DNA from: Atherinomorus stipes
Lineage: Eukaryota; Chordata; Actinopteri; Atheriniformes; Atherinidae
NCBI GenBank assembly: GCA_023101725.1
Contig: JALJCO010001220.1
Coordinates: 186,001 to 250,000 of the forward strand
Direction: 5' to 3'
DNA: 64,000 bases
How positions within the stretch are numbered: the stretch's first letter is position 1; every line of letters starts with the position of its first letter. The notes under the pieces were generated by a model. The model was not told the DNA's origin. It saw only the letters and a list, made by a program, of their open reading frames with translations, and did no database searches. The position numbers were made by a program, and so were the translations under genes. Shown here piece by piece: positions 47,341 through 61,689 of the stretch.

Positions 47341-50300
47341 CCATGTCCAGTAAAATCTAATGTTTATACTTTAGCAGTTATTTTGAGTTGTGCCTATCTT
47401 GTTTACTATTTGGAGTTTTCTCCCACTACTAGATCAAATGTGATTGTATTGCTCATATTTTTCATTTATAAATACTAATAAATACAGTCTACTAACACAT
47501 TACAATATTTTGAAAGAAAGAAGGGAAAAAAATTGCAGTAAAAATCAATACAGTTTCAGCCACCATAAAATGTATCCTAGTAATGACCCAGTCAGCATTC
47601 TTGATAGTGGTTTCAAAACTTTGCAAAGCTTCAGGATGTGTGATGTTGGCACAGAGGCTGGAATTTGTGGTCGATCAAAACATATGTGTTTGCAGCACCA
47701 TCTTACATTGTTGAGGTAATAATACATCCAGCATACGGTACACTGGAGAGTAAATACAAGCACCTGTGAGTACCCCCACACATGGTCATCATATGCTATA
47801 GAGCAATTAAAGTTTTATTTACTACCCTATTAAATCCATACATTTGGGAAACGATACAATTAAGTACCTGCACGTGAAAATCTGTTTCAGTAAAATTCCA
47901 CACACTAAGATAGAATGAATTCATAGTAATAGAAAGAATCTGTGTAAGGAATAGTACACGCACTCAGGCCTTTATGTCTTTGACCTGTTATAAGAAAGCT
48001 ACCATCACAACAAAGATAATTACCATTGACCCTTTTCAGCCCAAACTTCTAATGTTACTTTTTCATCTGAAGTTGGAATTCACCCGTGGAAGTTGCTTTC
48101 CTCACGACGAAGGCTATACCTCAGCTTCTTTGAAGATGGCCCACATTCTACACATGGCTGAGGACACAGCAGGAGAAAGGACTAGCCTACTTTCTGACCC
48201 TACACAACTGTGACCTGGGAGTGACCTCTGCTTAAGTTAGGAAGGGATCCCCTCCAGTGCACACTATCAGCGAAAACACTGACCAGTAACATTTGTTCAC
48301 CATGGTCACTTGCTGCAACTGGCCTGGATTCTGGCTGATGTACGTGTTTTTCTTGTGATTAAAAACAGCATCTGGGTTTTAAAAAATATCCCCTGACTCT
48401 GTTGTTCCAATACTCTTTAAAAAGCGCTCCTCTCATTGCAATGATTCTTCCTGTTTTCAGGAGAGTAAACAAATCTTGGTCAGGTAAACACTGCAGCTCT
48501 AACTGTAGTCTTAGACCTCAAATATTCCAGTAAAGCCTTAGTTTAGGAAGTACTCATACATAACCAAACCAACTGGCAGCCTGATGGATGCATGTTTTTC
48601 TCTCGTGAGGTAGTTTAGCACACAAGGATGTTAACTCTACCACCTACTGCACACATGCGCTTAGAAAAACACATGGTTTTGTACCACAATGGTAAACATT
48701 TAAGGTAAGCCACAAAAGTTTCTCCTCTTGACCTCTTTAAGTGTAACCACACAAGTGTGTGTGAAATGCCAGGCTGGGTTTTCAAGCTTTGGCTTTCTTT
48801 AAAATAGTAAGTAAACCATAACCTCCACAGGGAGCTTGTGCTCTTACCAAAACAATAAACAGCCAACCACAGCATGAAACTGTTGATACAGAAATCATAA
48901 ACCAGAAAACCAAAGGCAGCGCTCATAACTGCTGATACAATGCAGACCCAAAATCTTCTTAATAGGTTGTTCTGGCAGCACTGCAGGATGTTACAACTGC
49001 CTCAAGGACCAAACGTAACGGACATCACATCAAGGCTTTGATTAATTACTTAAATATTCATTGATATACTGTAGAGTGAATTGAAAAAAACAAAGAAAAC
49101 AAGAAGGGGAATTACAAAACACCCAGAGGTGCAGCTGCTGCTGGAGAGAAAGAGATTAAGCAAGACCCGCAAGCTACAGGTGTTATTTGATCAGCTGATT
49201 CGGCTCATGCTGACAAGGCGAGGCAAGTTTAATAGTGCATTTTAAGTACAAGACCAATCAACGTGCTCTACATAAAAGGTGCAAAAGAAAGAGTATAATA
49301 GGAGAATTAGAACACAATAAATAAAAAGAAATGAGATGGAAAACAAGCTCAAACACGGAAACCGACTATAGAGGTACATACGATAGAAACAGACATCATT
49401 GGGAAGTGCAACATCATAATTAGCAGGAAGCACTATAACAAGGGTTAATGAAAATATAGTTGATATGGTGGTTAATACAGGGTTAATAGAGTGGGATTAT
49501 TTGATTATTATTATTAATGATAATACACCAATCATTCATGCTTACGTTTGAGCTGTAACTAGGAGAGGTAGTCTGCCACACCCCCTATTTCAACAAAATA
49601 TTCAAAGTGCATACCTGTCATTCGTATGCAATCTATATGTGTGTTATGGTGCTTTTAAATGGGATCAGAGTCCATATGAACGGCCACTTATTATGATCTT
49701 GGATGGAAGTTTTCTGAAGAGCTTTGTTGGGCTGAATTGTGAACAACTTCCATTCTTTTACTCTTGAGTTAACAAGTTCAGTTTGAAAGTAGTGGAGACG
49801 ATGGTTTGGGAGCATGAGCTTGCTTCAGCTGGGTCATACATCCTGTTAGAAATGATAACAGAGCACCCCCCTGGCAGCACACAATGATTTTCCTTAAATG
49901 CACAGGGTTTGATATTTGTTGCCATGTCAAAAAAAAAGAAAGAAAAGAAAAGAAAAAAAAAGATGTAATGGGGTTTTTGTCATCTCCATCATGCATATGG
50001 AAATCTAGCTGATCAATATATTAATATATCTACACTACATTCCTGTTATGTTTAGTTATACTCACATTAAATCATTCAGTTAAAATGATATAGCTTCAGT
50101 CTCAGCTGATATCAGCTGCACTTCGAATTGCAGACATGACACATGAGTGAAAATATTAATTGGTTGAACATATTGACCATATCATTAGCAATACCTTTCA
50201 GTGTAGCATTAGTGTGTAGGCAAAAAGTCCCACACATTAATTGATAATACTGTTACCTTTTTATGATGAGCAACTTTTTTTCAATCAAATTGCTTGTTAT

Positions 50301-53300
50301 TTAATGTGAAATTTATGTCTCTCAGTAGTTATCGGAAACAGCTATGTCAGCATTTGTGGAAATTTTACCATATGTTAAATGTGAAACCAGCAGCTGAGAC
50401 ATAGCAGGATATTGCAAGACAAAGGTCGATGTTGTAGATACATATGCAGCTGCAATGCAGCTGTTCAGCAAAGCACATGTGACACTCATGCCACGCACCT
50501 GGTGTGCCCGGCAATACAGTAACTTTTACATTAGCTTGATGGCTGTCATGAGATAATTGTTGCACATTCATCCGTCAATAAGTTGTCTTTTACTGGATTC
50601 TTTATTCTTTGTGGGATTTCTGTGTTTCAAAATGACTTGCAATTAATGAGGGCATTAAACCAGGATTACTATTATTTTTAAGATTTTTACTTGAAAATAA
50701 GCATGTAAACCCAGATGCTTTTTTTTTTTTTTAAGATACTTGTGTCCTTCCAACATGATTTATTTCTGTCTGCAGTGGCGGTGGCTTTGTGTTTACCCGT
50801 ATTGTGCTGGGAGCCATGCACGGACTCAGAAAACTTGAGTTACATCCAGTAAATATTGTTTCCTCTCATGGGACAAGCATGTAAGCTACTACAACAGGAA
50901 GAGATAGCATTACACCGCGTCCTAAAAGCTGTGGTGGAGTACTGTACAACTTTTGATAGGCATGACTTTCTGAGAAAGTTTGACTGGACCATGATAATTT
51001 CAGATCCCTGTGGGACTGAGAAACAACTGCCAGTTGCCTTAAGGACCGGCATAATTAATCCATCTCCTTTTTTTTTCCATCTCCAGGTTGATGCCGTCAG
51101 TTTAAATATATTGTAAAGGTGTGGGAAATGAAAATAAAAATGAAATGAGCCCATGCATGTTGCTCTTAGTGTAGCAGATGATGCACAGGGATAATTTGCA
51201 TGTCAAATTGGGTTTCATGTTTGTGTCCTGTCACTACCTCAAAAACTTTACCCAGTAAATAACTGTAAGGATGCAAATTAATCTGATGTGGAACTTAATT
51301 CAAATACGACCCTTTCTTATTGCAGAAATATGTCATATTTAATGGGCAGTAAGTGATAGAAATAGTTTCTTTATTCTATTCTCTGGTTGGAAAATACATA
51401 AAGTAATAAATCATACGCTCTTTTCACACAGTAAATGTGCAACTTCCTCTGACAGGGGGACAAAATAACTTTGCTTAGTTAAGGGTATTTTCTTTTTTGT
51501 CAAAACAATGTGTGCAACTTGAAAGAGAAAGCACATGAGAAAAGGCAGCGAAAGAAAACTAGTTTAAAAATGAAACACAGTCTAAGGGAAACTCATAAAG
51601 GTGTTTAAATGTGTGGTTTTGCATGCATGCACTTCTAAACAAGGCTTGCTGGGGCCAGGTAGGGATACGTGAAAAAGATGTTGACGCACAAGTCTGTGCT
51701 TTTTTTGTCACCTGGAGGAAGGCTGCATGTTAAAACTTGCATGAGATGTAGACAGACAACAAGCATGAGAAGTGTATGGATTGAGTGTCTGTGTGTGTGA
51801 GTGTGTGTGTGTGACTCACACAAAGCAAAGTGGGCCTCATGAGACAGATTTCTTGATTAGTTTCCTTTCAGAGGCCTTAACTCCCCTCTTCCAGTAGCTT
51901 AACAGAAAATGCCAAGATTTAGAAGTACAGTCTTTTTGTTACCGTGTCCCCCCCGAGTTTCCTATCCAACATTTGTCCAACATTTCCGGATAAAAGCTGT
52001 AGCACTTCAGATAAGAGGACATCTAGGTTTATAAGAGAGCGTACTGATGGATGAGCAGTGTACTTTGGTCGCTGAATCTGTAATACAACTGTAGAAAAAC
52101 CAGTTTTCGACAACTCTTTTTTTCATTTCATTTCTTTCCTTTTTTTTTTTTGTCATGTTCGTCACAAATAGCAGCTAAAAGCTTCTTCTGAAGGGAGGAA
52201 ATTTCTAACTATGTTGATTTTGAGAACTTGCCAGATTCAATAATGTAAAAGCGAGGGGCACCCAAACGAAAAAGCAAGAGGAAAGCCTAAGAGAGACAAC
52301 TTTCCCTCTCTGGCTCTCTCTGGCTCCGACTCCCACCTTGCTGGGCTTGTAGAAAGTCAATATTGACCTGCAGTCATAAAGCAGAGTCTCAGATCTAATG
52401 TAATTTACTGTGTACAGTAAAATCCAGAGATGTAAGGGAGAGAGCTCCACGTGGACAAGCAGACACACATGGAGGTTATATGAGGGTATATAGAAAGATT
52501 ACACATGGTTATATAATGAAAAAAGCATGACATGGAAAAGATGTGAGTGAAGGGAATGGGAAGGATAGAGGAGGACAATAAAACAACATTGAGAGGCCTG
52601 AAGGAGGTGTTAAAGGCCACTAGGTAAGGGGGTTTAGCGGGGATGGACAAAAGAAAGGCAGAAAGCTTGAGAGCAGTGGTGGAGGGCAGTGAAGGGGAAG
52701 AAAGAGGCAAGACAGGAGGGGTGAGCGGAGGCTCAGGGTGGCAGTGAAGGCTACTGAAGCTCCACAGGAGTTTGGGAACCAGTGAACCATGCTCTACCCT
52801 CCCACCCCTCCTCCTCTCATGCCCCTCTCCATCAATGTGAGGAAAGCCTCCTGTCGCGCTGGCAATATGTTTCCCATGAGCTTTAACATGTGGCCCATTA
52901 ACCCCTCTCTGCAACATCCCGCACTGTTATTATTCCATGTTCTGTGGAATCTTTATGGAAAACAAAATAATATTTTGCAGAGAACAAAATAACATTTTAG
53001 TGACAGAGAGGCTGGCAAAAATCAAACGGTGTAAAAGGGGTTGTGCCCATTGGAAGGATGACAACGCTCAGTTTGATGATGATGAATGTGAATGGCCTAC
53101 AGCATGACAGTAGGGACAACAGTGTAAAAATTCCAATTTCAAGTTAAATATTCTTTATTAAATCTGGCTTCATTTGGTGCAGACGGTGATGACCTCTAGA
53201 TGACTTTGGTTATCTCCTCTCTTTCCATTAAGCACCACCAGGTTAGAATTAAATTTGCTAAGTACTTTAGTTCATGATGAAATCATTTTATTCAGTTTAT

Positions 53301-54085
53301 TTTATTTCTGTGCTGTTTCCACCGAGCTTGTATATGGTTCACTTTGAAAGTAATAAATGGACCATGAAAAGATTCAACAAAGAAAATTCAATACTTTATG
53401 GATGGATGGCAATTACATTACAGCAAGAGAACCTTTTTCTTCTTTATCCATTAATGGAATATTCAAAAAATACATATGAACACAAGTGATACATGGTGAG
53501 AAATAAGAGGGGTTACTGGCCAACCAATTTAGAAAAATTGGGATACATCCATTTTTTTTCATACATAACGAACATATCAGCTATTAGGTATGCATTGTAC
53601 AGTCAAAATATGAACCTATTAACATTAACATGATGTCACTTTGAACTATCCACTTGGAAATGCATTAAACATTATTGTAACCTCAGTTTGTTGTCCTTGT
53701 TTACTAATTTACATTTCTTAGTTCCAAACACAGAGTATGGACCCTCCAAAATCCACTTTTAAAGTTCACATTTTACTACTTCCCCCTGGTAAATTTAAAG
53801 GAAAGTATTAGCTGTACTAGTCTTGGTTAAACAGCAAAATTTGTATCTATCTTAACGAACTGGAATGAAATTGATTATAAATAATCTGGGGCTGCATGAA
53901 GCTGCTCCGGTTAGTGCTGCTACATGTCTAAAACTTAGATAAGGCCTTTTTCTGTGACTTTTCTCTGAGCACTTTGGCCCTCCGTGACAAATAGAAAAAA
54001 AAAGTGGCTAATTGATTGATTGTTAAAGTTGAAGGTCCTGTCACTTTGCCTCCAAATGATCAAGTGCCCTGGCTACTTGGCCAAA
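47341..54085. other. Non-coding stretch
   Basis: AT-rich with a (TG)n tract at 51788-51813 and purine-rich runs near 49928-49964. A 170-codon minus-strand frame at 52405-52917 is low-complexity and not credible as a gene. No exon recognised. Confidence 0.5.
51788..51813. repeat. (TG)n microsatellite
   Basis: About 13 TG units with one GAG interruption. Confidence 0.9.
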
Positions 54086-54089
54086 GGGA

Positions 54090-54345
54090 TATCCCTCTGC
54101 TGAATGGTTAGCACGCTTGACTTTTACTCAAGATACTGAGGCACGAGCCCTCCTTAGTCCTGCCACATGATTTTTCTCACACATGATGTTTCCCCTTATA
54201 TTTTGTTGTATTGAATATATTTTAATCTAATGTTTGTTTAAAATTTTACTACACTGTTTTTTTAAAACATTGTTTTATCCCTCCTGTAAAGCATCTCTGA
54301 GTTCCTGTAAAAAGTGCTTTATAAATAAATCATTATCATTATTAC
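54090..54345 (+). mobile_element. tRNA-derived SINE
   Basis: A-box-like TGGTTAGCACG at 54105-54115 and B-box-like GCACGAGCCCT at 54141-54151 sit 36 nt apart, close to tRNA spacing. The 3' end CCTGTAAAAAGTGCTTTATA plus AATAAATCATTATCATTATT is the LINE-type tail seen in many fish SINEs. Confidence 0.65.
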
Positions 54346-54394
54346 AAGTCTTACTTGTCTCTGTGTTAGCCATGTTACAGACCAGTAATCTATT

Positions 54395-54900
54395 AAGACA
54401 GATGTACACTGCCTCCTGCCCATAGGGAGCCGAAGTCACGCCCCTCTGCTTCCGCATCATGGGACCTAGGAGACGAAAAAATGTGAATGGAAGTCAATGA
54501 GGAGAAAATAATTATCTTCTGGTCCCAGTCGTTCTCTGTCCTGGATTCCAGATATGTTGGTTGTGAATTTAAATGAAAATTTTTCGTGCAAAGAAAAAAT
54601 AAAATACCGCAAAGATTTGAGATTATTTCAAGATTTACTTGAAGCCTCTGTGTGGACTAACAGCCCTTGTCGCAACCGACCTGCGTCACCAGCTTCCTGA
54701 GTACGCTACCGTTGTTATTTTACTCGTCACGGCACGTCACCACTTTTTCAAGAACAGGAAAAAGAGCATGAACAGAGGTGAAAACTGTTTTAAGTCAGGA
54801 AATGTTGAGTCTTTCCATTACGCCGAAGGAACAATGTCCAGTCTGGTTCACGCCGGTCGCGGGTAGCGACGTCATCACTTGTGGCGAGAGGAGTAGTCCA
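54395..54900 (+). mobile_element. Transposon fragment with SWIM-associated coding remnant
   Basis: GAAGTCACGCCCCTCTGCTT and CCGCATCATGGGACCTAGGA, then GTGAATGGAAGTCAATGAGG, form a leader I associate with a common fish repeat. The frame at 54639-54866 ends NCFKSGNVESFHYAEGTMSS, resembling the segment before SWIM zinc fingers in repeat-encoded YqaJ-like proteins. The rest is missing. Assignment tentative. Confidence 0.35.
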
Positions 54901-54939
54901 CAAAGAGGAACTCAGAATGACTCAGAATAACTCTGAATA

Positions 54940-54966
54940 CCCCCCCCCCCCCCCCCCCCCCCCCCC
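54940..54966. repeat. Poly-C run of 27
   Basis: Uninterrupted C homopolymer. Its exact length is prone to sequencing or assembly error, and it could form i-motif/G-quadruplex structures. Confidence 0.85.
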
Positions 54967-55249
54967 AATACTGAACAGAATAAAATGGTTATAGAAAATC
55001 AATGGATGAACTGAATTATGTTGTGTTACATTAAACCTGTTCTTTTTACCTGTAAAATGCCTTGAATGACTTGTGTTGTAATTTGTTTTTACTTAAATTG
55101 AAAAAATAAAACTAATGAAATTGATGCAATATGAGAATATAAATGGATTTACACAGGAATGAAGGAACTTCTGGACTGATTCCCACATGAATAAAAAAAC
55201 AAGTGTGGAAGCCAGAGTTTAGCTGCAAGTTTAACTTACACAGTGTCAA

Positions 55250-55615
55250 TATTGTATAACTTTTGGACCCTGAAACTCTGTGTTCTGGACTCCCTTGATG
55301 ACACAGCAATATCTAATATGTGCCTTTCTGGAGCTGTTGCTGTCCAGAAAACAGCACTAGACAACTTTGTTTTTCCACGATGCTGTGTGACATTGCCGCC
55401 GTGTTTGGCTTCATTCACTGTGTCACATGCTTCTAAACGTGTATAAACACACCAGCTGTTTTGAACACACTTTGCAAATGATTCAGCAATGAAATACAAG
55501 AAGATATTATTGGAAGAAAAAAAAAAAGGAAAAGAGAAAGGGCCAGAGCGATAAATACGACAAGAGTCAAGGTAACACTCTCTTTTACTGGCTGCGAGAG
55601 CTCAGAGAACAGACA
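55250..55615 (+). repeat. Dispersed repeat, copy B
   Basis: Same orientation and block order as 37255-37640: TTGTATAACTTTTGGACCCT, GTATAAACACACCAGCTGTT, GATTCAGCAATGAAATAC, purine tract, GACAAGAGTCAAGG and GAACAGACAGGATGC. The two copies have diverged considerably. Confidence 0.65.
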
Positions 55616-55639
55616 GGATGCAAGATGGATGCTGAATTA

Positions 55640-58600
55640 AGCCCTAAATGGGAGTGTATCACTGAGAAAATGGCAAAAGTTCTGTGGTGCATCTTTAAAA
55701 GGTTAGGACTTTATAAGATCAACAAAAAAGTCTGCATTTGGATGATAGAGGAATGAGTTACACAAAATCTTATCAGCTTTTAAATTTGATTATGGGATTT
55801 AAAATGTTTGGTTAGGTCCATGTACACATAGTTGAGGTTAAAATAAACATGTAAGGGGAGACAACCAAATCTTTCTAGAGTATTCTGGTTTATTACCTTG
55901 ACTCATCAGGAAAAATCACACCCACATCTTGATGTGTTTATCAGATATGGACAGACTTCTGCTGAATTCTTTTGGAAAGAAAGTTTGGGAATGGCAGAGG
56001 CTTCTTGGCCAACTCTTCAAGATGCCTCAAAGAGTTAAGTAGCAAGGAGTTTATCGACTATTCGGGAAGATAAACAATTTTTTTTTTTCAAATTTAGCTG
56101 TACTTTTTGTTTCTCAGAAATGCATTAATAAATATATGTCCTTGTTGTCATACTAAATAAAGCACTACAATGTAATAAAAGACTGACAAAGAGGAATGTA
56201 ACAAATCTGTCAAAAACACTAAATCTGTAAAATATCTGCCACTGAAGCTGAAACTCCATTCAAAACTTAATGAAATAAGCGTTCCATAGGAAATCCACTG
56301 AGGAATTTATGCGGCATTTGTTTATGCATGAATGTGTGTGTTCATGCATAGCTAGTGATTAGAATCAATGGAAGAGGCCTTGTATCAGACCCGCCCACAC
56401 ATGCAGACAGACAGCTCTGAGCTAATCCTGCAGAATATCAAAGAAAGTCCAGACTCCTAAGAAATGAAGGGAGTGACCATGACAGACATGGCACATAGCA
56501 GGAAAGAGGTCAGGAAATAGGCGGAGAGTTCAAAGATTGAGAAAAAGAAAAGAAGGATCCAGGAGGGACTCTGACTGAAAAATTCTGTATAATTCCTTTG
56601 AAATGTGTTACCTATTCTGAGTCAAACCAAGAATATGCCAAAAGCTTACTGTTATTTTCCAGATGAAAACAGGCCTTTCTTAGTTATAAACTGAGTTATT
56701 TTATCATCAGTGACTACTATTTCCAAATAAGGCAGGCTCCTGGAAAAAAAAAAGCACATGAACTCCTTTTTTATTAATAGTCTTAAACCTTTATAACTGT
56801 TTCATTTTAAACTATCTTTTTAGAGGATTTTTGGGCTCTGCTGGCCTTTATATCACAGTACCGACTGACAAAGAAAGGGGATCAGAGAGAGCAGGTTTGG
56901 GACCAGGAATCAGACCTAGACCAGCTGTACTGAGGAACTGCAGCCTCTGAACATGAAACGGCTGCGCAACCAGTTTAACTAAACACTGCCCCATTTGAAA
57001 CTTTCTTCAGTAGAGTGAGTACTGTACTGTAAGGAGGCAGCTGTGAAGTGTGTTTTGTCTGAGCTGGTTGCCTTCATCAACTTCCTCTTGTCCTGTTGCC
57101 CATGGTGACACATCCCACCTGGAGCAGGGCCAGCACCCCATTAAGGAGATCAAAGCCTTATAAAGTGGATGAAGCGCTCTGTCTTTCTATGTCTGTCTCT
57201 CTTATCACATGTGTTTACAGCTGATGGGCTTTTTCCTCATGCTCTGCATTCATTAGCTTTTTTTTTTTTCCTTTTCAAACGATACTGTAGGTTTAAAGAA
57301 ATGTTTTGGAAATTATATGGGAGGCACTTGAAGAAGATGAGTGGAGTATTTTGTATAAACGCTCGACTGATTAAAAAATGATCATCAGTGACAGACTACA
57401 GATGGGGATGAGGCCTCCCACATTGTTAACTTAATGTTATTAGAGATTCAAAACAAACGAGCCAAGCTTATGGTTGCTTGTTTCCTCTTTGGTGCAGAAG
57501 CTAACTACTCATAACTGTCAGCACTTGCTCAGTGGTTCGCCAAACCAGTGTGGAAGAGCACCCACTGTCACATTTCCATTGAGCATTGTTTTAAAGAACA
57601 TTTTCTGATTGTATAACTTTTAATAATGAAATTAACCAAACAATAAAGTAACCAAGTAATGACAAACAGAGGTGGGCAATGATCTTACAACATCAACAGA
57701 AAATTGCATTAATCCTCGCAAGCATTCTTGCTGCCATGAAAACTGGATGGCTTTTCCCACTGTTCACTGCATGGGTGGAAAGTTACCTGAAAGAAGGCCA
57801 GGGAAGTGAGAAACTTTTCCAAACTTACCTCCATAACTGGAAGTGGAACTGAAATGAAACGGGGTGAGACGCGTAATTTCAGCTCATGCCATGAATAGTC
57901 AACAGGGGACGTCATTCTTGTGCAAACTCCATCATCTTTACTGGATGTTTGAGTTCCTTTTAAAAAGTTGCAATTGACAATGATTTCATAGCAAATAAAT
58001 GCAGGAATATGATTCCAGACCACCTCAGGCTGCTGTGTTGTGAAATGTTACTGTTGTAGTTTCATACAGACCGTGCGTAACGCCTGCATGTCTTTGACAT
58101 ATTATTCAAACAATACAGTGCTGACAACTGGCCACCCATTGTGGTTATTTAACACAATAGACATGAGACTAATGTCACAAATTCACAAGTTTATGACTTG
58201 CAGTGCGGACAATACGGACTTCCTGTATAAATGGGTTTAAAAGATAAATTTCTGATATTATTTTGGCACTGCAGTTGGACATGGCTTAAAGGACAATATG
58301 AACGTCACAAAAAGATAATAAATAAAAACTACAAGCCAACTTTCAATGAAGTACGTTAAGACATAAAACTGAATCATTTTAGATCAAGAGGCATCAAGAA
58401 GGCTCCTCTTTAGATTTATATTATTTTGTTTTTTTTCACTGCAGCAAACTGCACTGTATCTGAGTTTTATGGGGGATGCTGGACATGCAGGTACAGATGA
58501 TTCATGAAGCCATTAAGACTTCCAAGTCACTGAACTGGAAGATGTACAGAAGATGGAAATGCACCAGATATTTACATAATGCACACAGAGTTTTGGTCTA

Positions 58601-61200
58601 AACACATTTAATAGAACAGAATTGTTATTGTTTCTATTCTTTTGCTCATACATGACTCACAACCCCCTGGAAGAGCAATTACAAGTGGAAGGAAGATTAT
58701 CTGAATCATGAGCGTTTCCATATTACAGTAACGTCACTATCCAGACGTCAAAGTGGCTTGCTCATGGAAAAAAAGACTGCGGTTACACTTTTCTCATTTC
58801 CTGGTTTAGTTGAAGCAATAGCATCACTTGTTTAAAGTTAGAAACCAGCACTACCTGGTTAGGATTAGAGGGACAGATTTAATCTGCAATTTCAATCTAC
58901 AATTTCCTCCATTTAATGTAATGTAATGTACAATTTGACTGTGGATTGGTGGAGTCCAAATAATGCAAACTTTTATTTTATTAACTGTATACTCGGAGTG
59001 AAATTGTTTGATTTTCTGGTCAGATTTATATAGAATCAAGCAACTCTGTAGCAAAAAAAACTTAACACAAAGTCTTGTATTTGTTACATTACAGAGAAGC
59101 CAAGGATGACTTCTCTCAGGGACAACAGAGTGCTACACATTAACATGTGGATCTAGAAGGCTTGAGCCAAAACTGAATGTTTCTACAGCATGTAGCAGAT
59201 AACCAACTAAGAACGGTCTGTGTCTCCTTTAACTGTTAATTTCCTTTTCATACAGAAACATCTCTAACAATAAAGATCTCCCAGGAAATCAAATGATGTT
59301 TCAAATAGAGAGTAGAATGACAGTCTGATCAATGTCATGTACAAACTAAAACATAAATAAATGTGTTTGTAGAGTAAACATTGTGGTTATTATAATAGTA
59401 AACAAAACTTCAAAGTCAATATTTTAGCCTGGAAGTTACATCAGCAGTCTGAATGTGAGCATTTCCGTTCGTTGTAGCATCACCCTTAGGTTTTCCATTA
59501 CAACACAAGCAAGGGTATGTGGGAACTGAGCGGATGTATCTACATGTACGAAACAGTAACAAACATATGAACAGGATGCTTCAGGATGTTACTGCACTAC
59601 CTTTGAAGCAGACTGATTCTGGGTTACGTTTACGTGTCAAAATATCACTCCACTGTTATTAGTCAGGCAACAGGAAATGGTAGTTTCACATGAACCAGCT
59701 AATTACCTACGGAAAGGCTATTAACTTTACCTTCATTTAAGTGGAATAGTGGTACTTACCAATTGTGATTAAATCTTACACTCCTGAATGAAAAGAATAA
59801 ACAAATTTGGTCTACAGTCTGCACTGCAATAAATGTTTAGGCTGAATGTTGGTCTGTGTGCAAAGACTTTCGTAGAGCTTAACAGATGAGAACATTTACA
59901 TGTTTACATTACAGTTTTTCTGTAGAGATGAGAATAATGAGATTATCTGTCAAAGAAATTGTGATTTACAGATTTTTTTAAAGCTAAAGACTGTTTCCAG
60001 ACTTGCAAAATCTACATCAAAGAGGCCTGAAAGTTCATTTTGAGTGCTAACATAATTCCCAACACTCAGCAACAGCATAGTACAATTACGAAGGCCACTG
60101 CGATGTCACACACTAGTTTGAAGGCTACTATTTTGAAAACTCAATGCATGAAAGTGATCATGGAACTTACTAGAAAATTTATTGCTCCCCCATTTTTTCC
60201 TAAGTAATGCCTTCACACTTATATTTCCATTTCCAATTACTGTGAGTAACGGTTACTAAAACTTTGTACTTTGTGATATTCTCTGTTGTTTAGGTTTACA
60301 TCCCTCTCTGCAGCAATCTAGTTTTTAAACTATGAAAAGTACTGCTTTTGATATTGTTAACAGTCTGAGGAGGGCAACTTGTAAAACCTGGGCCAGCAGG
60401 AATCCTTGCAGACAGTTCAAAGATGTCCTCCTGCTCCATTATTCTGCAGGAGGCAATATGCATACGCATTTATAAACAGGAGTGGGGGAGTAGGGGGGAG
60501 ATCCTGAACAGCCAGTGAACCTAAACAAGGCTAAACGGTGCATGCATAAACACACACACACACATAAGTGAATGAATGTGGCTCTTAATCGAGGAATTTG
60601 AATCCTTGCTCTTCCTCTCAAATCAACATTTGAACATCCTGCTTTGCTTCACATTACCATTCTCTACTGTTAGGCAGTTGATTACAGAAAGAAATCAACC
60701 AAAGGAAGACATCAGATTTGAGATATTTAATCAGTTTCCATGGTAAACATAGCAGACAGGTTTCCTGAATGGGGAGTGGCTGGAGTTACTGGCAGGTACT
60801 CTGGAAACACCAGCAAAAGCTGCTTTCCAATTCCAGTAAATTGTGTCATCACTCTTCCTGAATGCCCATGCAGCATTTACTAACCGACCACTGCTTCTTG
60901 GACAGTGGACAACCACATGGAGACAGAACATTTTACGCTTCTCCAATATTTGAAGAAGCAGTTATTTATACAGACAAATCTATTGAAACAGTGTCACGCT
61001 GTATACCAAAAAACCTGGAAGAAAATTCAATGGGATCTTATACAGTATGAGCTTTAATTTTAACCACAACTCTATATTTTATCCCTATGAAATTAGTAAT
61101 TGCGGTATTTCCATGCCATGATCCATTTTTAAACTGCTGGGAAAAGGTCTGTGGGTCAAATTGGTGTATACAAAGTTCTGTTTATATGCACTTCAGAAAA
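55640..61200. other. Non-coding stretch
   Basis: AT-rich. Short frames on both strands lack recognisable domains. I see no exon or definable repeat apart from simple A/T runs and a short CA run near 60551. Confidence 0.5.
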
Positions 61201-61224
61201 ACAAGACTAGGGTGACCACAGGGT

Positions 61225-61345
61225 TTAAGAGAGTGACCATGTAACCTTGACGTCCCCAGTTTGAATCTTGCTCTGCACGTTAGTTCCATGCCACCCCCCC
61301 ATCTGTCTCCTCTAGTTTCCTGTCAGGTCTCAATTGTCTGTCTGG
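61225..61345 (+). mobile_element. tRNA-derived SINE, degenerate
   Basis: GTCCCCAGTTTGAATCTTGC contains a B-box-like GTTTGAATC. It is followed by CATGCCACCCCCCCATCTGT and TAGTTTCCTGTCAGGTCTC, which match the pyrimidine-rich body of a common teleost SINE (CATGTCATTCCCC...TTTCCTGTC). The A-box is poorly preserved. Confidence 0.55.
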
Positions 61346-61689
61346 AAAACATCCCCAGAAAGTTGGAATAATAAGACTATGGAGTATACAGTCACTCCTC
61401 CAGCTGAGTGCAGTTATGCTTTGAGCTAAATGCTGACAGCAGCACGCTAACATGCTGATGTAGCACTTAAACTGTACAGGATTCATCATTCATTTAGTAT
61501 TATTAAATAAGAAACAAACACAAAGCAGACCTAAAGCTGAAGTTACATTTGTACGTGGAATCAATTAGAACTGTTTATTACTCTAATATTCAATCATTTA
61601 AAGTGATGTGCATGAGTATTGAGTCACACCTCGCTGGAGACTGAATACTGGAAAGTCAAATGGGAGAAGGAAGCCTTACATAACAGTGA

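Noticed and set aside
52405..52917. 170-codon minus-strand open frame
   Set aside because: Rich in low-complexity P/S/L from a purine-rich plus strand; no motif, no plausible splice context.
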